A stretch of DNA of 64,000 nt from Dactylis glomerata (taxonomy: Eukaryota; Streptophyta; Magnoliopsida; Poales; Poaceae): NCBI GenBank assembly GCA_007115705.1, contig QXEO01000217.1, positions 682,001 to 746,000 on the forward strand, in the 5' to 3' direction. Below the pieces are notes generated by a model. The model saw only the letters and a list, made by a program, of their open reading frames with translations. It was not told where the DNA came from and did not search any database. Made by a program: the position numbers and the translations under genes. Positions 33,545-43,010 of the stretch are shown one piece after another. Positions within the stretch are counted from its first letter, which is position 1, and every line of letters begins with the position of its first letter.

Positions 33545-34456
33545 CCCGTGTTAAAGTAAGGCCCGTCAACGTATTTTTCAATAGGAGTTAAAATTTTGCA
33601 CACAGCAGACGATTATACCAAAGAACAAGAGGAGAAGGTTGTGGTCGCACGATATGAAAACTTCGACTTGGACTCGGGGGCTTGCAAACAGTAGGCGTTA
33701 ACAGAAGGAAGAAGAAATGAACTTTGAGCCTATGCTTGACTACAAGTATCCAAACATAGCCCCGGGGGCTACTCCCATCGGGAGCGCTGAGCGCGCACCC
33801 GATAGAAGATGAGATAATTAATAAAGGAGATGAAGAAGGGTTAACATACAAAATTCGACTATATAGTCGACAAAAGTGCAGAGAGATTACTCCCATCGGG
33901 AGCGAAGAAGATTAATTTAAAAATCCAAGTTTCTTTGATTTCATCAGTTAAGAATTTGGCTGCGACTCTCGAGTTACGTTATCGCAACGAAACTCGAATG
34001 CCGTGATTTATCACGAAGGTAAGACCCCAGGATCCGTCCTGTGTGGCCCGGTATACGCACATGGATGCGCTCTGCTGGCATGTATCCATGTCTACGACGC
34101 GAAGAAAATCCTGGTGGACGCACTGGGTACCCTGAGAACCACTGGGATTCATTCTTTGTAAGTCCTAAATGCGGCAGAAGAATAGGTTTGACCGGTATCC
34201 CGAATTCAAGTCCAAGGGGATTGAATTTGAAGTAGGTGACAAGTATCTGTTCCGGCAGTTAACTGACCTCTTGATCCATCAGAGTTGTCAGGCTTGTTCA
34301 TCAAGACCCCTTGCGAACAAATTATTATAAATATGAGTCGAAAGACCAAGTCGAAGATTTGAAGATAAGAAGAAGTCGAAGAATGAATCAAGTCGAAGAT
34401 TTGAAGATTAGAGATTCAACCCGAATCTACAATTCTGGTAGAATCTCAGGGGCTAC
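33545..34456 (+). other. 3' non-coding region of the outer gypsy
   Basis: Resumes the outer element after the nested insert. Contains two ACTCCCATCGGGAGCG palindromic words (near 33772 and 33888), GGGGGCT purine-tract-like words and short AGTCGAAGATTTGAAGAT repeats at 34350-34410. It ends in CAGGGGCTAC before the LTR, the likely polypurine tract. No coding region seen. Confidence 0.6.
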
Positions 34457-34791
34457 TGACAAGGGTATAGTTAATAGAGCCCGTTAGTTGAGTACCCCTG
34501 TGGCCCGTTAAGCTAGGCCCAATTGTAATGATAGTCGAATACGAGTTCTTACCGTATGTCGATATTGTAATATGTATCGGACCCTACCCGATCCTCGAGA
34601 CCTGGCCATCTATATATAGGGGTCAGGAGGGGACGGTGTAGGCCAGATCGAAAGCAAGCCAGGTTGAACACCCAAGTTTACTTTCGACATACACCTATTT
34701 CGACTAACTTTACCTTCGAGTTCATCCGGCGCCCTATCTTCCCGATCCTAAGTCCTTCATCTAGGACATTTGTCGAGTTAACCCCTCATCA
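34457..34791 (+). repeat. 3' LTR of the outer gypsy
   Basis: 335 bp from TGACAAGGG to CTCATCA, followed by the AGCAC duplication. Confidence 0.95.
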
Positions 34792-34796
34792 AGCAC

Positions 34797-35306
34797 GATG
34801 GCGAAGTAGAACACCAACAACATGCTATGGATCTGGCCAGCAAGATCCAAAGCCAAACTCTGGCATATCTCTAGACTCTGGCACAAGGCTGACTCCTAAA
34901 CCTAAGGCTACAAACCCAAGCTACTCTGACGCATCTCCTCGTCCAACTCTGACCGGCTATTCCGGTGGAGCGGACATCAGAGAGGCCTGGTAGGCAGAGG
35001 TGGACTCTCAAAGTGTGAACGAATTGACCACATTTATTATTAGGGAGTTATGTCACGTATCGTGATATATCTCTAGCACAATGAACTGTTCACGAGAGAG
35101 GGAGAAGGGAAAGAGAAGAGCCTGCATGGTGTTCTAGGTGACCAGTGCATCGTTCCTGCCCTCCCGCCAGCGAATGTGCATCTCCCCGGTGTGGCCACAT
35201 GCATGGAGCATCCACGTCCACGTCTCCCAGACCGCAGCAATAACAGAGTGAACGGCTGACATGAGCAACAACAAACGCGATGTGGGGTGCGTCTAGCATA
35301 CTTGTG
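34797..35306. other. Unassigned sequence between two retrotransposons
   Basis: Continues the flank interrupted at 13156. Short frames only; nothing recognised. It joins 46707 onwards across the SIRE element. Confidence 0.3.
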
Positions 35307-35311
35307 CTATG

Positions 35312-36482
35312 TGAACGGATCGTATGGGCACCTAGAGGGGGGGTGAATAGGTGCTACTCAAATTTTAATTCTTTTTCCAATTTAGGCTTGACACAAAGGT
35401 AAATTCTCTAGATATGCAACTAAGGTGAATTTACCTATATGACAACTAGCAAGCTAAGCAAGATACAATAAGTAAAGGCAATAAAGGATAGAGGTAACCG
35501 AGAGTGGAGCACACGGAGACACGGATGTAATTCCCGTAGTTCCTTCCTTTTTAGGGGAAGTACGTCTACGTTGGAGGGGTGTGGTTGCCACAAAGGCCTA
35601 ACCAACGCCACAAAGGCTCACCCTATTCTCCGGTGCAAGCTTCCGCCACAAAGGCCTAGCTCACTTTCCACTAAGGGATTCCTCAAGGCGGAACCGGCCT
35701 TTACAATCTTGGGGCACGCATCCACAACCGAATTGGAGGCTCCCAAGCACAATACAATGCTGTCAAACAACAAGTAGCAATATATCAAATACACAAACAA
35801 GGTCTTGGGACACAAGGGAACCCAAGACACAAGGGCCCTCAAGCAAATGAGAGGGGAAATCAAATCGCTTCGGTGAGGATGTAGATGATGGTCTTCTCCT
35901 TCGATTCTCCAAAGATCAAGAGCTTTGGTGGGTTGAGGGAGGAGATCTAGTTGATTTGGTGAGCTCAACAATGGTGGTCTTCTTCTTTTTGGACGAGCTA
36001 CTCATTGGAGAAGAAGGTGGGGGTATTTATACCCCCCCAAAATATCTGACCGTTGCCAGCCAGGAAGTCCGGCTAAAGCCGGAGATAAGTCCGGCTAAAG
36101 CCGGCCACACCGGCTAAAGCCGGCCTCACACCGGCTATAGCCGGCCTGAAATATCCGGCCCAGCCGGAAATAGCCGGACAAATAGCCGGTTGAGTCCAGA
36201 GGCGTAGAGCCTCTTCGAAACTGCCCAGTCCGGCTATAGCCGGTCTGGGGACCGGCTATAGCCGGCCTTCCTGGCCCAACTTTATATGAAACTTCTCCAG
36301 GAGCTTATTATCACCATTTCCTCGATAATTTCCTTTGGGTAATGATAAATATCAAGTATAACATAGGAAACCCAATATCTTGTGCAAGAACATAATAAAA
36401 TCCTGCAAAGCATAATCACACATTAATAGATAATGTATTGTTAACAAACGCCAAAATCAATTAGGCGGGAAATGCTCTTTCA
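35312..36482 (-). repeat. 3' LTR of the SIRE-type element
   Basis: 1171 bp, TGAACGGATC to CTCTTTCA. TATAAATA on the minus strand at 36024-36031 lies inside a C/G-run palindrome. A palindrome array sits directly upstream at 36069-36268. Confidence 0.95.
36069..36268. repeat. CCGGCTATAGCCGG-type palindrome array in the 3' LTR
   Basis: At least six near-perfect palindromes (CCGGCTAAAGCCGG, CCGGCTATAGCCGG) plus half sites within 200 bp, immediately upstream of the LTR TATA box in transcription order. Likely U3 control elements; that is inference. Confidence 0.9.
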
Positions 36483-36960
36483 ATCTCCCCCTTTTTGGTG
36501 TTTGATGACAATACATAAATTTGCATGTTTCAAACGATATAAAATATAGACGGAGCTCCCCCTTGCTATGTGCCTTATTTTAAATTTGTATTTGAATACA
36601 AAGACACATCAACAAGAAGAACTCCCCCTAGATTTTATAATGTGATCCATATGTGCACAAGATATATCATAATTCAATAGCACATAATCAACAAACATAT
36701 AATATGACAAGATATAACAAGTAGGATCAGTAACGATAATCATAAGGTCTACTACACATAATAAGCACATAGTTCAACACATAGTAGTAGGTAGATGATA
36801 AGTTCAACCATGGGACACAAGCGAGCAAGTCCACGATATAAGAGCTTGTGACCCAACCAAATCCAAATGGAAAACCTCAAATCCAAATGGAAACACATGC
36901 AAATGGGACTTTCTCCCCCTTTGGCATCAAGATGCCAAAAAGGGAGACCACAACACGAGA
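36483..36960 (-). other. SIRE 3' non-coding region
   Basis: Begins with the polypurine tract (AAAAAGGGGGAGAT on the minus strand at about 36484-36498) and continues AT-rich to the end of the extra ORF. A second purine tract lies near 36911-36946. No gene. Confidence 0.6.
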
Positions 36961-38280
36961 TCACTCATCAACATCATCGAAGTCCTCATCCTCCTCATCA
37001 TCATCATCATGATCATCATCTTCTTCCTCTTCATCATCATCTTCATCTCTTTCTTCCTCTTCTTCATCAATGGCTTCCTTGCCCTTGGAGGTGACTTCGG
37101 CTAACTCCTTCCAATCAAAGGTTGATCCTTCATTCCACTTGCCAAAAGAAAAAGTGTCCTCGGATAGATCTTGCTCTTGGGACTCTTCTTCATGGCTAGC
37201 ACCTTTGCCCTTCTCCACAGCCCTCAAACGAGCATCCAACTCCCTTTGCTTCTTGGAAATGTGCTTGCGGTCCACATAGTCCTTGTATTGAGTTTGACGC
37301 ACATCATTGTTCATGCAAAACAAAGCCCTTTGCCACCACTTGAGCTTCTTCATCTCTTGAGCCATTCCACCACTTGGTGGATCCGCATTTTTCCTCCTAG
37401 AACCAGTAGCATAGATGTTGCCACCCAACACATCACTCGAAGAGGGATAAGCACTTGAGGTGCTAGACACCAAATGAGCGGTCTTCTTGTAGAGCTTGTT
37501 GGGCTTGTGCACTTCCAACTCTCCATCAAGCAAATCTTCCTCAATCTCAAAGTCTCCTTCAATGCCTCTGTCAATGATAAGCCTCATGATGAATGGAGCA
37601 TAAGGAGGGATCTTCCTATCAAGCATAGCAATCTTCATCTCCATGAAGATGAAGTACATCACATCGAGCTCCATCCCTTCACAATCCCTTCCGGCCTCAA
37701 AGACAAGACGGGCATGGTGGAGAAGATGCACAAGTCCACCTCTGATAGAATCATTGTTGCCCCCACTTGGAGCAATGTTGGCACGGAATATCCAAAGCAA
37801 AATGTCATAGAGGGGAAGGAGATTTGCAGTCTCTCCCGCTTTACCCCCTGGACCATACAAACACTGGATCTTTCTCTTGTTGTACTCTGTGGTGTCGAGA
37901 TGCAAGCGGGCACCTCTAGGTCGATGAATGCCATCAAACCTATAGCCCAAAAGCTTCCCAAAGCAAGACATGGTCGAGTACTTCCTCACTTCACCTGACA
38001 TCCAAGTGAAACCAACCTCATCCCGAGTATCAAACTCCAATGTGGCAAAGAACTGATGGATCAGATGAGGATTGTAGTCTTGCTTGAAGACCATCAACTT
38101 GTGCAACCCTAACTTCTCGGTAACCCAAAGAGCATCGGCAAAGTACTCATCCCTGGACAATGCTGCAATGTTGGTGAACTTCATGGGGCATACCTTTGTG
38201 CTCATGGTCTCATATACCTGCTCATATATCCTCTGATGCTCGGACCGGTAGAAGGACCCACTGTCAATGTCCCTAGGCAA
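36961..38280 (-). CDS. Extra ORF downstream of pol in the SIRE-type element (env-position, plant transposon protein)
   Basis: 439 codons in the same direction as pol. Further 5' coding sequence lies in another frame (about 38375-38484, RSRYVDPSLARRQENQDAHM), so a one-base frameshift near 38375 breaks this copy. The product starts PRDIDSGSFYRSEHQRIYEQ, has a conserved central part (LLGYRFDGIHRPRGARLHLD, LLPLYDILLWIFRANIAPSGG), a basic Lys stretch (KKLKWWQRALF) and a very acidic C-terminus (about 45 D/E residues). It resembles ORFs described at the env position of SIRE and Athila elements. I see no signal peptide or clear membrane anchor, so an envelope function is not supported. A promoter-like region with palindromes lies upstream at 38590-39120. 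Confidence 0.7.
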   Translation of the reverse strand: MPRDIDSGSFYRSEHQRIYEQVYETMSTKVCPMKFTNIAALSRDEYFADALWVTEKLGLHKLMVFKQDYNPHLIHQFFATLEFDTRDEVGFTWMSGEVRKYSTMSCFGKLLGYRFDGIHRPRGARLHLDTTEYNKRKIQCLYGPGGKAGETANLLPLYDILLWIFRANIAPSGGNNDSIRGGLVHLLHHARLVFEAGRDCEGMELDVMYFIFMEMKIAMLDRKIPPYAPFIMRLIIDRGIEGDFEIEEDLLDGELEVHKPNKLYKKTAHLVSSTSSAYPSSSDVLGGNIYATGSRRKNADPPSGGMAQEMKKLKWWQRALFCMNNDVRQTQYKDYVDRKHISKKQRELDARLRAVEKGKGASHEEESQEQDLSEDTFSFGKWNEGSTFDWKELAEVTSKGKEAIDEEEEERDEDDDEEEEDDDHDDDDEEDEDFDDVDE

Positions 38281-38589
38281 GGTGTAGAATTTCTGCTCAT
38301 GGAACTCACGGTACTCTTGCTTGGATAGCTTCTTGAGATCACCAATGTTAGCAAACAGAGATTCTTCTTTCGTTCTTCCAACCGCTTCTTCTTCATCACA
38401 GCAGACATATGAGCATCTTGATTTTCTTGACGGCGGGCAAGAGAGGGATCAACATATCGAGACCGCTTGGGTCGAGAGCCACCTGCATACAGCACATATG
38501 TAGAAAGCATATAGGATAAGCATGCATGCCAGAGGATCAAAGAGCAATAGCATAAAAGGAAAAAATAGGACTGTAAATGGTGATCTACA

Positions 38590-38664
38590 CCGGCTATTTC
38601 CGGCCTTAGGCCGGCTTTAGCCGGTCAGGCCGGCTATAGCCGGTCTGACACCGGCTTTAGCCGG
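38590..38664. repeat. Internal palindrome cluster upstream of the extra ORF
   Basis: Four CCGGCTnnnnCCGG-type palindromes (CCGGCTTTAGCCGG, CCGGCTATAGCCGG and variants), the same word as in the LTR array. Confidence 0.85.
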
Positions 38665-38949
38665 ACCAGATGAGCAGAAGTGAAATCTCCGGAGTAGGCC
38701 ACCAAAACAAGTCAAGTGTTTTCAATCTACGCAATGCAGGGAGGAATCACGAAACCACACATTCCCAGATGAACAACAAGGTACCACAAGATCAACTAAC
38801 CCTAACCCTAGGGAGACCTAGGGAGAGAGAGAGAGAGGAGGTAGGGGAAGGTACCCTAGTCCATGAGGAGGGCGCCAGAGAGATGGCCGGCCGATGAGAG
38901 GGCACCGGCGGCCGGAGAGGAGGCGATCGACGGCGGCGGCGGCGGCTCC

Positions 38950-39120
38950 AAGGGAGAGGGGTCGAGTGGAGAAGAATAGGCGTGGGGGTATCTGAGGAAA
39001 CCCTCACCCCCACGGCCTAAAGACTTGGACTTGAAAACCCCCAGGCCGGCTATAGCCGGGTGGGCCGGCTAGAGCCGCACCCCGGCTATTTCCAGTGGAG
39101 GACCGGCTATAGCCGGTCTA
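38950..39120 (-). promoter_or_regulatory. Promoter-like region echoing the LTR, upstream of the extra ORF
   Basis: Palindromes at 39044-39118 are followed in minus-strand order by ATACCCCCACGCCTATTCTT near 38975-38995 and then by a GC-rich leader. The LTR has palindromes, then TATAAATACCCCCACCTTCT. The same order and words suggest an internal promoter, although no TATA box is clear here. Confidence 0.5.
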
Positions 39121-39619
39121 GATAGCACAAAACTGATGACTCTGAATTCTGGAAATTCTGGGCATGCAAGAGAGGATGATTTGGCTTTAGATAAGTGGGT
39201 TTAGGATAGAAAACATGCAAGGAGTGGTTCTCGGCACTTGGCATTGCAAAACACAAGAAATCTTTGGAAAAACCAATGCTAGTGCCTTCCCATTTCAAGG
39301 ATAGAGATAATGACGAAAAAGCTCAATAAAACTCAATTAGGATTTGCAAAGAATCAACTCTTCGAGAAGAAGAGGTCAGTGGCCGAGGCCACCATGTATG
39401 AGTGTTATGGCATTGGACCGCGAAGATATATCTTGGGTCCATAACCAATACTCGTCATTGAAACTCATATATCACAAAAATGATAGAACGAGAACAATTT
39501 TATCACTATTGGCATTATGGGGGGAGGGATAGCCCAATTAATTAGGACCGCACTCCCCTATCTCCATGCCCACACCTAAACCAAACAAGTATTGAAGAAT
39601 AGGTGTATTTGCAAGATGC
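39121..39619 (-). other. Non-coding region between pol and the extra ORF leader
   Basis: No frame of interest. It holds the end of pol and AT-rich sequence. Confidence 0.4.
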
Positions 39620-42600
39620 TCAAGCCACACTCCTTGAATCAATGATATTTAGCTCATTCCTCAAATATCCAAATCTTGCTTCATCAAGGGGCTTCGTGAA
39701 TATGTCGGCAAGTTGATCCTTGGTGCTTACATATGCAAGCTCAATATCACCACGGGCAACATGATCTCTAATAAAGTGATTCCGAATCTCAATATGCTTG
39801 GTTCTTGAATGTTGCACCGGATTATAGGCGATCTTGATAGCACTTTCATTGTCACATAAAAGAGGCACTTTGTCACAATTGACACCGTATTCCTTCAAAG
39901 TTTGCCTCATCCATAACAATTGAGTGCATCCACTTGCGGCGGCAATGTATTCGTATTCGGCGGTGGAGAGAGATATACAATTTTGCTTCTTAGAAGACCA
40001 ACACACCAAAGACCTACCAAGAAATTGGCAAGCTCCGGAGGTTGATTTCCTATCATCCTTGTCACCGGCCCAATCCGAATCCGTGAAGCCACAAAGAGAG
40101 AAATCCGAGCCTTTGGGATACCAAAGCCCATAAGTTGGGGTATGAACCAAATATCGAAAGATTCTCTTAACCGCCATAAGGTGGCTTTCTTTAGGAGCAG
40201 CTTGATACCTTGCACACACACCTACACTCAACACAATATCGGGTCTAGATGCACAAAGGTAAAGCAAAGAACCGATCATAGAACAGTATACCTTTTGATC
40301 CACATCTTTACCATTGGGATCAAGTTCAAGATGACATTTTGTGGCCATTGGAGTGGCGGCCCCATTTAGTTCCTTCATCTTGAACCTCTTGAGCATGTCT
40401 TGGACATATTTGGCTTGATAGATGAAAGTCCCTTCTTTCAATTTCTTGATTTCAAAACCAAGAAAGAACTTCATTTCGCCCATCATAGACATCTCAAACA
40501 TATCGGTCATAAGCTTTGAAAATTCATCATTAAAAGCTTTGTTAGTAGAGCCAAAGATAATATCATCAACATATAGTTGGCATATGAAAAGCTCCCCATT
40601 GACCCTCTTAGTAAAAAGAGTAGGATCGATTTGCCCAACTTCAAACCCACAGTCTACCAACAACTCCCTAAGGTGCTCATACCACGCACGTGGGGCTTGT
40701 TTAAGGCCATAGAGTGCCTTATGGAGTTTGTAGACATGGTTAGGAAAGTTGAGATCCTCAAACCCCGGGGGTTGCTTAGCATACACTTCCTCTTTCAATG
40801 GACCATTAAGAAATGCACTCTTAACATCCTTTTATTGCAACTTAAAATTATGATGAGTGGCATATGCAAGAAGGATACGGATGGACTCAAGACGAGCCAC
40901 GGGAGCATAAGTCTCTCCAAAGTCAATGCCTTCAACTTGAGAGAAACCTTGAGCAACCAATCTTGCCTTGTTCCTCACAACAATTCCATGCTCATCTTGC
41001 TTGTTCTTGAATATCCACTTTGTGCCAATCACATTGCGGCACTCCTTTGGCTTCTCCACTAACACCCATACATTATTGCGCTTGAAGTTGTTGAGTTCTT
41101 CATGCATAGCATCCAACCAATCCAGATCTTCAAGTGCTTCAAATACTTTCTTGGGTTCAACCATGGAGATATAAGCATGATGAGAGCTAAATTGTGCCAA
41201 TTGACGCCGAGTTGACACTTTGCTTCTTAAATCTCCAATAACCCTCTCAAGGGTATGACCTTTAAGCTCCAAATCCCTTTCAACTCTTTTCTTGCGACGG
41301 GCTTCGATCTCCTCATTTGAGCTTGGAGGAGTCACTTGATCATCTTGATCATTTTGGTCCCCGTCTTGACCATAAAATTAACCTTGATCATCAATATCTT
41401 CATGAGTAGGTTGATCTTGGTCATGTGAAGAATTGGGGGCGGTTGAAACAACCGGAGAGGATGGTGGTGCCCCTTCTTCTTCATGAAGGTCCTTGTCTTG
41501 TTCTTCGGTTGGTGCATTAGTTGCTTCCTTGGGAGAGGCTTGTTGAGCTTGTGAAGATGAAGGCTCCACTTGAGTAGAGCATAGTCCTTCCCGGTCGGCC
41601 ACAAGGTGTCCCTCAATGGGGCGGAAAAATCCCACGCCCATTCTTCCTATGGCTTCTCGAGGTATTTCATCATCTACATCACAAGAAACAAAATCTCGCC
41701 CCCCTTGGGAGCCGTCATTCTCTTCGAATACCACACTACAAGATTCTTCAACACGTCCGGTGGACTTGTTGAAGACTCTATAAGTGTGGGATTCGGCACC
41801 ATAACCAACAAAAATACCTTCTATTGCTTTCGGATCAAATTTACCTAAACGAACTCCTTTTCTTTTAAAGAAACACTTACACCCGAAAACCAGGTAGTAG
41901 GAGATGTTGGGCTTGCTTCCGGTGAGTATTTCATATGGAGTCTTTTTTAGGCCTTTGCGGAGGAAGAGCCGGTTTGAAGAGTGACAAGCCGTAGAGATAG
42001 CTTCGGCCCAAAAGTTGTATGGAGACTTAAACTCTGCCAACATGGACCTAGCCATATCCATAAGAGTCCGGTTCTTCCTTTCGGCTACACCATTTTGTTG
42101 AGGGGTGTATGCAGCGGAATATTGATGACGAATTCCCTCATCACTAAGAAATCCATTTAAGGTGTAGTTCTTGAACTCCGAGCCATTGTCACTTCTAATT
42201 TCCAAAATAGTTTGCCCATGTTGACGTTCAACTTCCTTGGCAAAGTCGATGACAGTTTGTTGAGTCTCACTCTTATGCTTGAAGAAGTAGACCCAAGTAT
42301 ATCTTGAATAGTCATCAACAATCACCAAACAATATTTCTTCCCACCAAGACTTGCATGAGAGGGAGGACCAAAAAGATCCACATGAAGGAGCTCCAAGAT
42401 CCTCTTGGAAGAAATGATAGTCTTGCTTGGGTGGGGAGAATCATGCATTTTTCCGAGAACGCAAGCCCTGCAAACACGATCTTTGGCAAAAGAAACATTC
42501 TCTTTTAGTCCGAGTATGTGGCCACCCTTGTGAAGGCTTTGCAAAGTTCTCATATTGACATGGGCTAGTCGGCGATGCCAAAGCCAACCCACATCGGTCT

Positions 42601-43009
42601 TTCCAAATAAACACATTGCACTTGTAGTGGTTTTCCCCGAAAAGTCCACCACATACAAGTTATTTTCAATGTGTCCTACGAAAGCGACCTTTAGAGACTT
42701 GCTCCACAAGAGTACCACAATGTCATTATCAATGAAGACGGCAAAGCCCATCTTACCAAGTGCACGAGCTGAAAGTAAATTGTAACCTAGGGTCTCAACA
42801 AGCATGACGTCCACAAGGGAAATATCCGGTGCGACTACCACCTTGCCAAGACCCAATACCTCGGATTGTGACATGTCTCCATAAGTGACGGTTATGTGGT
42901 TGTCATTTGGTCTCATCTCCGTCATAATCTCCTTGCTTCCGGTCATATGACTTGTGCATCCACTATCAAGCACCCATTTTGATCCACCGGAAGCATAGTC
43001 CTACAAGAG
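39620..43009 (-). pseudogene. Pol of the SIRE-type copia element
   Basis: Single frame with stops at 43001-43003 (TAG), 41378-41380 (TAA) and 40832-40834 (TAA). Domains in order: protease (WVLDSGCTSHM), GAG-pre-integrase (LWHRRLAHVN) with CRACVLGK, integrase core with catalytic residues in HVDLFGP, RSDNGSEF and TPQQNGVAERKN, a variable acidic linker, reverse transcriptase (GTKWIFKNKQDEHG ... CQLYVDDIIFGS), RNase H (GFTDSDWAGDKDDRKSTSG ... STAEYEYIAAASG, ending DIFTKPLDEARF). It is out of frame with Gag because a direct CCAAG repeat appears to have lost one unit (5 bp) near 43020. All catalytic residues are visible, so the source element was complete. Confidence 0.93.
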
Positions 43010-43010
43010 A

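Larger units (their letters stand above)
13162..34791 (+). mobile_element. Outer Ty3/gypsy retrotransposon (Tat type), split by a nested gypsy
   Basis: LTRs 13162-13496 and 34457-34791 (335 bp each, about nine differences, all transitions) with target duplication AGCAC at 13157-13161 and 34792-34796. Primer site TTGGCGCCGACCGTGGGGA follows the left LTR. Gag-pol runs 13533-19619 and an antisense gene lies at 20027-20614. The inner gypsy element occupies 20739-33539. A second, archaeal-type RNase H after the usual one and the lack of a chromodomain place it in the Tat group. Without the insert it is about 8.8 kb. Confidence 0.95.

Noticed and set aside
12881..35306. A complete CACTA element enclosing the gypsy nest
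   Set aside because: Only one possible terminus is seen; no inverted partner or 3-bp duplication could be found.
36961..38280. Envelope glycoprotein
   Set aside because: Position fits, but no signal peptide, membrane anchor or cysteine pattern is visible.
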